Assembly (NCBI GenBank): GCA_047615865.1
Contig: JBLHIB010000002.1
Coordinates: 17,791-81,790 of the forward strand
DNA length: 64,000 nucleotides
Source of the DNA: JADFAK01 sp047615865
Lineage (GTDB): Bacteria; Bacteroidota; Bacteroidia; Flavobacteriales_D; Sanyastnellaceae
Reading direction: 5' to 3'
The first letter of the stretch is position 1. Every line of letters starts with the position of its first letter. The position numbers and the translations under genes were made by a program. Below the pieces are notes generated by a model. It was not told where the DNA came from and did not search any database. It saw nothing but the letters and a program-made list of their open reading frames with translations. This document shows, one piece after another, positions 18,681-27,811 of the stretch.

Positions 18681-20413
18681 AATTGCTGGTCACCATATCG
18701 TTTTTGTTGCTGTTGACGCTCGGATCTATCGGACAGTGCAACAATTTCACCTTTACCTTCGGTGGTGGTGGATGGGACAGTGAGATTACTTGGAACATTG
18801 CGAATGCGGGAGGAGCAATCCTTTCATCTGGCGGAGCTCCTGCTTCGGTAACCCTATGTTTAGACTATGGATGCTACACGGTCAACATGTTCGATTCATT
18901 CGGTGATGGATGGAATGGAGCCGTATACAATGTAGTTGATTCAGGCGGTGTCGATGTGGCCTCTGGTTCGCTAGATACTGCGGATAGTGGTGATGGCTTG
19001 TCTTTCGGATCAACCGTCGAATGCTTCAACGAGCCAGTTCCGTGCAACGATACAGTGTATGAGTTGAATGTAGGCGGAGGTACTTATGACTCCGAAATAT
19101 CTTGGTCTTTTTCGTATGACGGCGGCACTCAAATAATCAATGGCGGTGCGCCAACCACTGTAGCTCTCTGCCTAGCAGATGGATGTTACAACCTGCTATT
19201 ACTAGATTCTTTTGGTGACGGTTGGAATGGTGCCAACTGGACCATTACTACCAGTGGTGGCGCAATCGTAGGTTCAGGCACGCTGAGCGCAGGTAGCTCC
19301 AACTTGGTTTATTTGGAAATAGGCTCAGGTGTGTGCGATGTGACTTACCCTTCCCAAGATTGTTTAGGTGCACTTACTATTTGTGATGACCAAACCTTCG
19401 ATGGAAATAGCGATGGATCAGGCATGGTAAATGAATTGAATGCCACCAACGCGGGATGTTTGGCTTTTGAAAACCAAGCTTCGTGGTTCATTTTTTCACC
19501 AACAACGACTGGAACGATTGAATTCACCCTCATTCCTTCCAATGGAATCGACTACGACTTTGCAATTTGGGGACCTTATGAGGAAGTTTCTTGTCCTCCT
19601 CAACAAGCTCCATTGAGGTGTTCTTGGTCTAGCTTATACGCATCCACAGGTTTGCAAATAAACACAGCCGAAGGAGACGTCAGTGAAGGTGCTGGTGGCG
19701 ATGCATGGGTCGAGGCCATTACTATAACAGCAGCAGAAGTCGACTTGTTTTATATCATGCTAATCGATAATTGGACAGCTGACAACACATCTTTTACCAT
19801 GGATTGGGATCTGACAGGTGTTGTTCTTAATTGTCAGATTCTGTTGCCTGTTGAGTTCCTCTCATTCGAGGGACTTCCTTTTGATGATTACAATCTCCTG
19901 CAATGGACAACAGCTTCGGAAGTGAATGCAGCCTACTATGAGATTGAACGATCGCAGGACATGCTCAATTGGAATTCGATAGGATATGAATTGGCGTCTG
20001 GATATTCACAACAAACGCAAGATTACACTTTCAAAGATCTTCATAAAAGCAATTTCGTTGAGTATTATAGACTCAAACAATTCGACACGAATGGCCACTT
20101 TTTCTATTCAGAAACTAGGGCTATTGATCCAATTGGGAAATTGGTCGTGGGTAAGATTTTTCCGAATCCAAGTGATGATAGTTTTAGGGTCAATATAAAT
20201 TCTTCGATTGGAAATGTAAACTTGAATTATTCAATCTATGACAACTCTGGTCGCCGAATAATTACTGAGGTACTTCGAACTGTGAGTGGCTCATCGTCTT
20301 ACTTAGTACCCACCAATCAATTGACGAATGGCTCCTATGTATTCTCGATTCAAAACGCCGACGGGACAATTTTAGAACATGCCCATCTCGCTATTGATCA
20401 TTCCAGCGAGTAA
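18677..20413 (+). CDS. Secreted T9SS type A protein with tandem DSFGDGWNG modules
   Basis: 578 residues. A signal peptide ends near GSIGQ. Residues 25-125 and 130-225 are two copies of a module: a (G)GGxxDSEIxW segment, an SGGAP/NGGAP turn, CLxxGCY, then DSFGDGWNGA. Residues about 230-385 are a Cys-containing beta domain common in Bacteroidota exoproteins (CLGALTICDDQTFDGNS ... DYDFAIWGPY). Residues about 395-490 are a fibronectin-like segment (LLQWTTASEVNAAYYEIERSQD). The end is a type A sorting domain (IFPNPSDDSFRVNIN). No catalytic site was seen. Its last 16 bases overlap the convergent nucleotidyltransferase gene. A close but decayed relative lies just upstream. Confidence 0.9.
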   Translation: MKLLVTISFLLLLTLGSIGQCNNFTFTFGGGGWDSEITWNIANAGGAILSSGGAPASVTLCLDYGCYTVNMFDSFGDGWNGAVYNVVDSGGVDVASGSLDTADSGDGLSFGSTVECFNEPVPCNDTVYELNVGGGTYDSEISWSFSYDGGTQIINGGAPTTVALCLADGCYNLLLLDSFGDGWNGANWTITTSGGAIVGSGTLSAGSSNLVYLEIGSGVCDVTYPSQDCLGALTICDDQTFDGNSDGSGMVNELNATNAGCLAFENQASWFIFSPTTTGTIEFTLIPSNGIDYDFAIWGPYEEVSCPPQQAPLRCSWSSLYASTGLQINTAEGDVSEGAGGDAWVEAITITAAEVDLFYIMLIDNWTADNTSFTMDWDLTGVVLNCQILLPVEFLSFEGLPFDDYNLLQWTTASEVNAAYYEIERSQDMLNWNSIGYELASGYSQQTQDYTFKDLHKSNFVEYYRLKQFDTNGHFFYSETRAIDPIGKLVVGKIFPNPSDDSFRVNINSSIGNVNLNYSIYDNSGRRIITEVLRTVSGSSSYLVPTNQLTNGSYVFSIQNADGTILEHAHLAIDHSSE

Positions 20414-21411
20414 GCAAATTTGCGCGTAGCGCAGAGAAAATCATTCAAGTAATTTATATCCGGAATAGCGGGAAGACTGGATTGGGCAAAAGCCTCATTC
20501 ATTTCTACTAGGGAGCTTTCAAGTTTAATAACCAAATCCTCGTAGGCATGCTGGTATTGCCTGACTTCAAGTAAGAACGCACGATCCGCTTCACGACGCA
20601 CGACTAATTTTCCCGTCCTAGCTAATTCAATACCCATGAGCACCAATCGAAAAGCGTGCATGACGTTCTTTGCATTGTAGTCATGGTGTAGCTCCTGTCC
20701 ATCCTTCTGAAGCTTTTTCCAAGTCCAATAGGTCTTATACGTCTTTTGGTAGGACTTCCACTCCGATTCACTCAGACTTGCCCAGCCCAAAACTTTGGCT
20801 CCTTTATTTTCTCCTAGAATCAACTCACCAGAAACATCTATCATCGGCTTGTCATCGTGAACTTCTACAATTTGAATAAATCGATCCAACTGTCGAAATC
20901 CAAGAGCCTTTGACTGCTGAGTTTGCCATTCATCAAACTTGATCAATTGCTCCGTCCCCAATACGTGTAAAAAGTCCAAGGCCGATTTGCGATCATCACT
21001 TTCTGGGACATGAATCATGCCTTTGATCTTTCGTGCCTTTCTAATTTGTGAAAGTGCGTAACCAGCAAATGAATCTTTGCATTGTTTGGATAAGACTTTA
21101 GAATGATCGATCGAGTGAATCCACTCTTTTCCGACTTGGACGCAGTCATCGGGAATAGCTATAAACTCAACGACACTGGGATTGCTTTTTGCCAATAACC
21201 GAATGAACTTGCCTACTTCAAACAAAACGTTGTCATTCGTTTCATTCGACTCATCCTCCGTAAAAGCACCACGCAGAAAATCGTTTTTATCGGCGATGAA
21301 GACTCCACGATGGTCAATATCCGACTCGGCAGAATTTAATCCGTAAGCATGGCTGCCTCCAACACATTGAAAGAGTATTGACTCTTGCGGAACAAGCTTG
21401 AGGTCAATCAA
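20398..21411 (-). CDS. RlaP/YcgL-type predicted nucleotidyltransferase
   Basis: 337 residues from a TTG at 21411, three bases after the ribA stop. GGSHAYGLNSAESDIDHRGV at residues 18-37 is the polymerase-beta-type nucleotidyltransferase signature: GGS plus the metal-binding DxD (31 and 33), then RGV. This pattern is that of COG3541 / PF10127 (RlaP), proposed on genomic grounds to act in RNA repair. The remainder is helical with many Lys and Trp residues. No RNA ligase or kinase is adjacent, so the partner is not evident. Co-transcription with GTP cyclohydrolase II is likely. The substrate is unknown. Confidence 0.85.
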   Translation of the reverse strand: MIDLKLVPQESILFQCVGGSHAYGLNSAESDIDHRGVFIADKNDFLRGAFTEDESNETNDNVLFEVGKFIRLLAKSNPSVVEFIAIPDDCVQVGKEWIHSIDHSKVLSKQCKDSFAGYALSQIRKARKIKGMIHVPESDDRKSALDFLHVLGTEQLIKFDEWQTQQSKALGFRQLDRFIQIVEVHDDKPMIDVSGELILGENKGAKVLGWASLSESEWKSYQKTYKTYWTWKKLQKDGQELHHDYNAKNVMHAFRLVLMGIELARTGKLVVRREADRAFLLEVRQYQHAYEDLVIKLESSLVEMNEAFAQSSLPAIPDINYLNDFLCATRKFAYSLE

Positions 21412-21414
21412 AGT

Positions 21415-22008
21415 TCAAAGATTAAGTCCCTTGATCAAGTGCCCCATGCTATTCATCTTCGTTCGCAAGTAACTCGCATTTTCTTCGCGCGCCTCAATTT
21501 CAATTGGAACACGCTCAATGACTTGGATCTCACTTTTGGAAAATACATCAACTTTTTCCGGATTGTTGGTGAACAAGTTGATCTTCGAAATACCCAAGTC
21601 CATTAAAATATCAATGGCCATTGAGTAATCTCTGGAATCACTATGGAACCCAAGCGCAAGGTTGGCTTTGATGGTATCCATTCCTTCGTCTTGAAGATTA
21701 TAGGCTTTCATTTTGTTAACTAAGCCAATGCCCCTTCCTTCCTGTCGGAGATATATAAGCACACCTCCTTTGCCACCGAAATGAGACATTGATGTATTCA
21801 ATTGTTCACCACAGTCACATCGCACTGAACCGAATACATCACCTGTCATACATTCGGAGTGAATTCTCACATCGACCATGTCATCGGTTGGTACTATACA
21901 ATTGACCAGTGCCAAATGAGGAAATCCCTCGAAACCACTATCGTAAGCTACCATATCAAACGTTCCGTGAACGGTTGGTAGCTTTGCTTCTGCTAACTTC
22001 TGAATCAT
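21415..22008 (-). CDS. ribA: GTP cyclohydrolase II
   Basis: 197 residues, normal length for stand-alone RibA. All key residues are visible: zinc ligands Cys53, Cys64 and Cys66 (SECMTGDVFGSVRCDCGEQL), the GRGIGL loop, Tyr103, and Asp124/Arg126 (HSDSRDY), equivalent to E. coli Asp126/Arg128. It converts GTP to diamino-hydroxy-phosphoribosylamino-pyrimidine plus formate and pyrophosphate, the first step of riboflavin synthesis. The separate RibBA at 34351 has lost the same residues, so this enzyme is probably the only active one of the two. It has a canonical promoter and an almost leaderless start. Confidence 0.97.
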   Translation of the reverse strand: MIQKLAEAKLPTVHGTFDMVAYDSGFEGFPHLALVNCIVPTDDMVDVRIHSECMTGDVFGSVRCDCGEQLNTSMSHFGGKGGVLIYLRQEGRGIGLVNKMKAYNLQDEGMDTIKANLALGFHSDSRDYSMAIDILMDLGISKINLFTNNPEKVDVFSKSEIQVIERVPIEIEAREENASYLRTKMNSMGHLIKGLNL

Positions 22009-22014
22009 TCTTTA

Positions 22015-22044
22015 CAAAGATAATCAATTCAGTGTCCTACCAAA
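22015..22044 (-). promoter_or_regulatory. Canonical Bacteroidota promoter of ribA (TTTG, 18 bp, TATCTTTG)
   Basis: On the minus strand a -33 TTTG (22044-22041) and a -7 TATCTTTG (22022-22015) are separated by 18 bases. Only six bases lie between the -7 box and the ATG at 22008, predicting a leaderless or nearly leaderless mRNA. Confidence 0.75.
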
Positions 22045-22045
22045 T

Positions 22046-23110
22046 CTATGGACAAACAGTTCCAAAGACTCCTAAGAATATGAGCAGATCGCTGGTATCC
22101 ACTACCAAATCATCATTTAAATCACCCACGCACCCTGGAGCTACTGTAAAAGCACAAGTACCATCGTCTTCTGTCGCAGTCGAATCATAATTTGTGGCGT
22201 CGGTATACGTACAACCAAGAATACTATAATTCCAAAATGAAACGCCAACATCAGATCCACCGCCAGTAAACGAAAATGGAGAACCTCCATCGATAAATTC
22301 CCCAGAGTTCCATACTCCTGCCGCTACTGCAACAGGTTCACGTTGATGTGATGCCGATCCCCATTGAACATAGTCTTCTATGGCCGCAGAGCTCGAGAAA
22401 ACATTTATGTTGTACAAAGCCACTTCGCCGTCAAAACCATTTAATGAGCTCCATTCAACTAGCACTGACTCTCCTGGCGATAGATCAAAATCTCCAATTG
22501 AGTTACTTACCAGCTGAACCTCGAGGTAACTCGGGAAATTGCAAAGAAACCATCCAGAGATATCTTGTTCAACGGTACCAAAGTTCTTGAGTTGAGCAGT
22601 GTTCGTGTTTAAATCAACATGTGCAATGCGGACATTACTTTGAGCAATTGCCCAAAAAGCACTTCCATAGTCTCCAGCTCCACCAATAAATGCCATGGCA
22701 GCTGTTCCTGAGATAAATTCTCCGGCAAACCAAACATTGGCTCCTATAGCGACACCTTCTCGAAAATGTCCAGCATTTCCCCATTCGACATAGTCAACCA
22801 TAGCAGCCGAGCTGCCGAAACTTGACGACGAGTACAGTCCACTCTCGCCATCAGAACCTAGAAGAGCCGGCCATATAAAAGACAGACTTGAACCAGGATC
22901 TATATCGGTGTCCAGTGCAGTCAAAGTCGCAATTACATCGTAGGACGGGAAATTGCACATTGAATATGGGCCTACGTCCAAATTGGCATCACCAAGGTTG
23001 GTCAGTTGGACTTCATTCGTTGTTGGGTCGATCAAAGTGATTCGCACGTCTGCCTGAGCCGTACAGGCCATTGTCACAAGAACAGCGCCAAGTAATGTTA
23101 AAGTTTTCAT
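22046..23110 (-). CDS. Secreted protein with two lamin-tail-like domains and single dockerin-like C-terminus
   Basis: 354 residues. A signal peptide ends near ACTAQA. Two repeats of about 140 residues (20-160 and 160-300) share VRI..VD..TN..QL.N.G, CNFPSY, DYVEWG/DYVQWG and REGVAIGANVW/REPVAVAAGVW; they resemble lamin-tail-like beta domains. One Cys/Asp unit follows (GCTYTDATNYDSTATEDDG). The last 28 residues contain a 12-residue EF-hand loop, DLNDDLVVDTSD, then LLIFLGVFGTVC. No T9SS type A or B domain is present, so the C-terminal element may act as an alternative sorting or anchoring end (inference). Confidence 0.85.
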   Translation of the reverse strand: MKTLTLLGAVLVTMACTAQADVRITLIDPTTNEVQLTNLGDANLDVGPYSMCNFPSYDVIATLTALDTDIDPGSSLSFIWPALLGSDGESGLYSSSSFGSSAAMVDYVEWGNAGHFREGVAIGANVWFAGEFISGTAAMAFIGGAGDYGSAFWAIAQSNVRIAHVDLNTNTAQLKNFGTVEQDISGWFLCNFPSYLEVQLVSNSIGDFDLSPGESVLVEWSSLNGFDGEVALYNINVFSSSAAIEDYVQWGSASHQREPVAVAAGVWNSGEFIDGGSPFSFTGGGSDVGVSFWNYSILGCTYTDATNYDSTATEDDGTCAFTVAPGCVGDLNDDLVVDTSDLLIFLGVFGTVCP

Positions 23111-23137
23111 CTTAGTTGTGTGTGTGGTTAACTACTA

Positions 23138-23145
23138 CAAATATA
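23138..23145 (-). promoter_or_regulatory. -7 element (TATATTTG) for the 22046-23110 gene
   Basis: The minus strand reads TATATTTG, 27 bases before the ATG at 23110. Confidence 0.6.
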
Positions 23146-23251
23146 CTTCCTTTCTATTTTAAACTTGCTGGTCAAAAGTCAATTTATTGCCCTTGCATGA
23201 ATCCCATTCATTAGATAAATCGACGTTATTAATACCCATTTTCGAAAGCAT

Positions 23252-23282
23252 AAAAAAGGGGCTTCCAGTTGAAAGCCCCTTT
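23252..23282 (-). terminator. Intrinsic terminator of the 24-residue-repeat gene
   Basis: AAGGGGCTT (23256-23264) pairs with AAGCCCCTT (23273-23281). On the minus strand the hairpin is followed by a run of T, 22 bases after the stop at 23304. Confidence 0.85.
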
Positions 23283-23303
23283 AAAAATATTTATTCTTAG
23301 CTC

Positions 23304-25934
23304 TTAGTTACATGAAGTACCAAATATTCCAAGGAAGATAAGAAGGTCTTGAGTATTGATTTGACCATCTAAAGTGAAATCACCTAAGCAGGTATCAACA
23401 CATGATCCATCGTCCGTATTTGCATAAGGATTGTAGTTGTCAAAAATTGAGTTCGTACAACCTAGGTTCACAGCGACACATCCACCATTATCTACGTTTG
23501 CCGAAGAGTCATAGTTGAATGCCGTTGAATCTGTACAACCAGAAACAGCAGCCATACATGAACCATCATCTGTGTTGGCTAGAGAGTTATAGTTGATCGC
23601 AGAGCAATCAGTACAACCCATCGCAACAGATATACAAGAACCGTCATCTGAATTTGCACTAGCATTGTAATTCAATGCAGTTGAATCAGTACAACCTAGA
23701 CAAACAAATACACAAGATCCGTCGTCTTCGGTAGCAGTGCTATCGTAGTTTGAAGCATCTGGGTAAGTACATCCTGAAATCACAAAAACACAAGAACCAT
23801 CATCGCAACCAGCTAGTGAGTTGTAGTTGATAGCAGTTGAAGTAGTACATCCTGGGAATGTACAAGAACCGTCATCACAACCTGCTGTAGAAACATAGTT
23901 ACAAGTTCCCATAATAGTACATCCTGGGAAAGTACATGAACCATCGTCACAACCTGCGGTTGAAGCATAGTTACAAGCTCCTATAGTAGTACATCCTGGG
24001 AATGTACAAGAACCGTCATCACAACCTGCCGTTGAATCGTAGTTACAAGCTCCTAAAGTAGTACAGCCTGGAAAAGTACATGAACCATCGTCACAACCTG
24101 CGGTTGAATTGAAGTTACATGCATTTGAAACATTACATCCTGGGAACGTACATGATCCGTCGTCACAACCTGCCGTTGAATCGTAGTTACATGCATTTGA
24201 AACATTACATCCTGGGAATGTACATGATCCGTCGTCACAACCGGCGGTTGAATCGTAATTACATGCATTTGAAATATTACATCCTGGGAATGTACATGAT
24301 CCGTCGTCGCAACCTGCTAGAGAATCGTAATTACATGCATTTGAAATATTACATCCTGGGAATGTACATGATCCGTCGTCACAACCGGCGGTTGAATCGT
24401 AATTACATGCATTTGAAATATTACATCCTGGGAATGTACATGATCCGTCGTCGCAACCTGCTAGAGAATCATAGTTACATGCATTTGAAATATTACATCC
24501 TGGGAATGTACATGATCCGTCGTCACAACCTGCCGTTGAATCGTAGTTACATGCAATTGAAAGACTACATCCTGGGAATGTACATGATCCGTCGTCGCAA
24601 CCTGCTAGAGAATCATAGTTACATGCCCCAACAATGTTACATCCAGGGTAAGTACATGAACCATCATCCACATTTGCAGTAGAATCATAGTTACAAGCAT
24701 TCGTGTCCATACAGCCATCAACCATAAGCGGGAAAGTCAAAAACTCTCCAGGAACTTGTGGGTTGCTGCCATCTTGAGCACGATACTGTAAGTTAAATGT
24801 AAGATCAACAAAACCATCCGTAGTCACCTGAGCGAGTAGTACTCGGCCCAATACGTCAGGAAAGGCTGTAGGCTCAGTGTCAGGAAATACGTACCATGCA
24901 CCACCAGCAGCATCACTGATATCCAATGAACCACCCGCTTCAAAAGGAGCGCTGTTGTCGTTCACAGAAGCAACACCATTTGGTCCAGACTCAGCGCCAA
25001 TTGTTACCCATGAATCAAACTCTAAAGGTGGAGTCATAGGGAAAAATGCTGGATCAATTGAATTCGAAGTAAAGCCTCCGCCTCCATCTTGGTAAAAAGA
25101 TGTTGATGTGTTAATAGACAAAGGAGTAACGTCCTGGCCATAACAAACTACCATCTGATCAAGTGGGTTGGTGAAGTTGGCATATACTCGGTAAGTATCC
25201 ATAGCTCCAACAGTGTTAGATGCTACCAATTCCCAAGATAAGTTAACATAAGAAGGTGCAGGATAAGTACATGAACCATCATCCTCTGTTGCCAAAGAAC
25301 TGTAGTTCAATGCCGTTGAATCCATACATCCAGGAACACCTGATAAACTGAGGGTAACACCCACTTCTTGAAAAGAAATATTCGCTGCGTCTCTCCATTG
25401 AAGGTTCAACGTAAGATCAATCAATCCGTCAGTCGTAAACTGTCCAAGCATGATTTGACCATTCACATCAGGCAATGCTGATGGGTCGCCAGGCAACAAG
25501 AATAGAGATCCACCTACAATGTCATTCACTACAAAACCTCCACCTGCTTCAAATAAATCGAAATAAGTATCTAAACCAATTGTATTCAAAGTCGAGCCAA
25601 CATTGTCAGCATATGCTAGAGTGAAGTATGAATCCCATTCTATTTCTGGTACCAATCCGAAAAAAGCTGGATTGATATCCAATGAAATAGGCCCACCGAA
25701 AGTATTTTGATAGAAAGTTGTTGATGTCGACACTGACATCGGTTGCGTGTCAAACCCGTACATAGCAATTAATTGGTCTGTCGGATTGTCAAACTCTGCA
25801 TATACTCTCCAAGTAACATTTCCGGGTATAGCATTTGATGCATAAACTTCTGCAACAATACCAGTAAACGCGGCAAAGCCCAATGATGGAACAAGAAATA
25901 AACAAAGCGAGACGAATAGATTTCGAATACTCAT
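23304..25934 (-). CDS. Secreted Cys/Asp-repeat protein with dockerin-like C-terminus
   Basis: 876 residues. A signal peptide ends near LGFAA. Residues about 22-200 and 228-405 are two copies of one beta domain (WRVYAEFDNPTDQLIAMYG / YRVYANFTNPLDQMVVCYG). A single Cys/Asp unit sits between them. Residues 407-850 are 18 tandem units: 12 of 24 residues with consensus GCNxSNACNYDSTAGCDDGSCTFP-like content, then 6 of 26 residues (GCTDSTALNYN..ANSDDGSC). Each unit has two to four Cys and a DDGSC turn, suggesting disulfide-tied, possibly Ca-binding turns. The end is a single dockerin-like loop, DFTLDGQINTQD, then LLIFLGIFGTSC. No type A or B sorting domain. Role unknown; likely a surface stalk or matrix protein. 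Confidence 0.88.
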   Translation of the reverse strand: MSIRNLFVSLCLFLVPSLGFAAFTGIVAEVYASNAIPGNVTWRVYAEFDNPTDQLIAMYGFDTQPMSVSTSTTFYQNTFGGPISLDINPAFFGLVPEIEWDSYFTLAYADNVGSTLNTIGLDTYFDLFEAGGGFVVNDIVGGSLFLLPGDPSALPDVNGQIMLGQFTTDGLIDLTLNLQWRDAANISFQEVGVTLSLSGVPGCMDSTALNYSSLATEDDGSCTYPAPSYVNLSWELVASNTVGAMDTYRVYANFTNPLDQMVVCYGQDVTPLSINTSTSFYQDGGGGFTSNSIDPAFFPMTPPLEFDSWVTIGAESGPNGVASVNDNSAPFEAGGSLDISDAAGGAWYVFPDTEPTAFPDVLGRVLLAQVTTDGFVDLTFNLQYRAQDGSNPQVPGEFLTFPLMVDGCMDTNACNYDSTANVDDGSCTYPGCNIVGACNYDSLAGCDDGSCTFPGCSLSIACNYDSTAGCDDGSCTFPGCNISNACNYDSLAGCDDGSCTFPGCNISNACNYDSTAGCDDGSCTFPGCNISNACNYDSLAGCDDGSCTFPGCNISNACNYDSTAGCDDGSCTFPGCNVSNACNYDSTAGCDDGSCTFPGCNVSNACNFNSTAGCDDGSCTFPGCTTLGACNYDSTAGCDDGSCTFPGCTTIGACNYASTAGCDDGSCTFPGCTIMGTCNYVSTAGCDDGSCTFPGCTTSTAINYNSLAGCDDGSCVFVISGCTYPDASNYDSTATEDDGSCVFVCLGCTDSTALNYNASANSDDGSCISVAMGCTDCSAINYNSLANTDDGSCMAAVSGCTDSTAFNYDSSANVDNGGCVAVNLGCTNSIFDNYNPYANTDDGSCVDTCLGDFTLDGQINTQDLLIFLGIFGTSCN
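23385..24716 (-). repeat. Tandem 72-bp (then 78-bp) coding repeats
   Basis: Twelve 72-bp units run from 24716 to 23853, then six 78-bp units from 23852 to 23385. Inside the first block units alternate between a Leu-Ala and a Thr-Ala version, giving a 144-bp higher-order repeat: 24237-24380 and 24381-24524 differ at about two positions. Prone to copy-number change and assembly collapse. Confidence 0.92.
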
Positions 25935-25986
25935 AAAAGTGAATTTTGGTTAAGGTGAAACACTAAGGTATTTGCACTGAGGTTCA

Positions 25987-25994
25987 CAAAAATA
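25987..25994 (-). promoter_or_regulatory. -7 element (TATTTTTG) for the 23304-25934 gene
   Basis: The minus strand reads TATTTTTG, 52 bases before the ATG at 25934, leaving a leader of about 45 bases. Confidence 0.5.
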
Positions 25995-26076
25995 GGGAAT
26001 TGTAGCCACAAATCATATTTACTAAGCGATGAAATTTACCATCCTATCGATAATCCCCTTTAACTCGTAGAGAATT

Positions 26077-27711
26077 CTAACTATTGTCTAGATAATACCG
26101 AAGAAGTCGATTGGTAGATTGATCATGACTTTCAGCTCTTACTCGGCACTCAATTTCAACCTGAATAGGTGCTGCCAATTCCTTTCCCAATTCAACTCCC
26201 CATTGATCAAAACTGTACACTCCCCATAAATATCCCTGAACAAAGATCTTATGCTCGTACATGGCTATCAGCTGTCCCAATGATTCAGGATCCAAACGCT
26301 TCAGTAAAATCGACGTACTTGGCTTGCCTCCTGAGAATGCCCGATATGGAGCGAGGGTTTTGGCCGACTCCTCGTCCATCCCCTTATCTATCAATTCCTG
26401 ATATGCCGTGGCTGCAGACTTCCCTTTCATCAATGCTTCAGGTTGTGCCAAAAAGTTGGCCAACAACAATTCCTGGTTGTTTTTATGGGCGTTTTCTGAG
26501 CGACAAGCGCAAATAAAATCACAAGGCACGACACTTGAACCCTGGTGCAACAATTGAAAATACGCATGCTGAGCATCAGTGCCTGCCGACCCCCATAATA
26601 TAGGACATGTATCTCCTCCTGCTGGCAAACCGTCCCTTCCTACGCTTTTACCATTGCTTTCCATCTCTGCCTGCTGCAAATAAGAAGGGAACTTCTCCAA
26701 CAAATGCGAGTATGGGATGACTGCCTGTGTCTCATATCCCCAGAAATTCCTGTGCCAAATACCGATCAAGGCCATCATAACTGGTATGTTATTCTCAAAT
26801 GGAGTTTGACGAAAATGTTTATCCATCTTCAATCCCCCCCGCAGCAAACTCTCAAAATTACTATACCCTATGGCCAGACTAACGCTCAAACCAACCGCCG
26901 ACCAAAGGGAAAATCTTCCTCCAACCCAGTCCCAAATTTGAAAGAAACGACTGGCTGGAACACCAAACCCAATTACCGGGTCCTCATTGCAACTTACACC
27001 AGCAAAATGACTAGAAACGGCATCTGGCCCCATTGAAGCTGAAATCCACTGTTTGGCCAAACGAGCATTGGCCATGGTCTCTGAGGTAGAAAATGTTTTG
27101 GATACCACTATGAACAAGGTGCACTCAGGGTCCAAACCGCTCAATGCAAAGTGCATAACGTCTCCATCGACATTGGAAACATATGTGACGTTCAATTCAG
27201 TTTTGTAGTGCTGGAGGGCCTGTGTGACCATTCGCGGACCCAAATCTGACCCCCCGATTCCAATATTGACAACATTTTTGATCTTCTTTCCCGTGTGGCC
27301 CTTGATATCACCTGATAATATTCCCTCAGTGTAATCTGCAATTGCGCTCTTTACTTTCTCAATTTCATCAACCACTTCATCGGCATCCCCTTCATCTTCT
27401 GGAAAAGCCCTCAGGGACGTGTGTAGAACTGATCGTCCTTCGGTTTCGTTGATCTCTGCTCCAGTAAAAAGCATCTCTACAGCATCGCGAAGCCCGCATT
27501 CTGAAGCCATTTCGATCAATTTCGCCTTGCTTTGTTCGCTTATATTATTTTTGGAATAGTCAAACAGCAAATCTTCGATTTCTATCGAAAATTTGCTTGC
27601 CCTATTCGAATCCAGAAACAAATCGGATAGAAATTGCTCCTTTTCATTGGCATAAATTTCTCGCAGTTCCGAGAGTCCTCGCCAGGTAAAGACATTGTCC
27701 TTCTTCAACAT
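26077..27711 (-). CDS. pgi: Glucose-6-phosphate isomerase
   Basis: 544 residues, matching the long bacterial/eukaryotic PGI class. The family signatures are clear: NIGIGGSDLGPRM, SKTFSTSETMANA, GGRFSLWSAVGLS, ESNGKSVGRDG and the C-terminal QGYLWGVYSFDQWGVELGK. It interconverts glucose-6-phosphate and fructose-6-phosphate in the cytoplasm. It stands alone, divergent from the arylsulfotransferase gene. Together with the fbaA gene at 37880 it supplies upper glycolysis or gluconeogenesis. Confidence 0.98.
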   Translation of the reverse strand: MLKKDNVFTWRGLSELREIYANEKEQFLSDLFLDSNRASKFSIEIEDLLFDYSKNNISEQSKAKLIEMASECGLRDAVEMLFTGAEINETEGRSVLHTSLRAFPEDEGDADEVVDEIEKVKSAIADYTEGILSGDIKGHTGKKIKNVVNIGIGGSDLGPRMVTQALQHYKTELNVTYVSNVDGDVMHFALSGLDPECTLFIVVSKTFSTSETMANARLAKQWISASMGPDAVSSHFAGVSCNEDPVIGFGVPASRFFQIWDWVGGRFSLWSAVGLSVSLAIGYSNFESLLRGGLKMDKHFRQTPFENNIPVMMALIGIWHRNFWGYETQAVIPYSHLLEKFPSYLQQAEMESNGKSVGRDGLPAGGDTCPILWGSAGTDAQHAYFQLLHQGSSVVPCDFICACRSENAHKNNQELLLANFLAQPEALMKGKSAATAYQELIDKGMDEESAKTLAPYRAFSGGKPSTSILLKRLDPESLGQLIAMYEHKIFVQGYLWGVYSFDQWGVELGKELAAPIQVEIECRVRAESHDQSTNRLLRYYLDNS

Positions 27712-27776
27712 GCTGATTCTTGCTATTTTACTTAGATTATATGCTCTTATTTAATTTTCAAAACAAATAACATGCT

Positions 27777-27784
27777 TATATTTG
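27777..27784 (+). promoter_or_regulatory. -7 element (TATATTTG) for the arylsulfotransferase gene
   Basis: TATATTTG lies 27 bases before the ATG at 27812. It overlaps the upstream TTG (27782) that would otherwise extend the frame, supporting the ATG as start. Confidence 0.65.
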
Positions 27785-27811
27785 CAGGACAACCAAATAA
27801 AACTGCCGACT

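Noticed and set aside
24119..24682. 187-codon antisense frame over the 24-residue repeats
   Set aside because: Its regular pattern only mirrors the DNA repeat; composition is not protein-like and the minus strand gene is clear.
23385..24716. CRISPR-like regular repeat array
   Set aside because: The 72-bp repeats have no unrelated spacers, stay in frame and translate to a regular Cys/Asp protein repeat. No cas genes are near.
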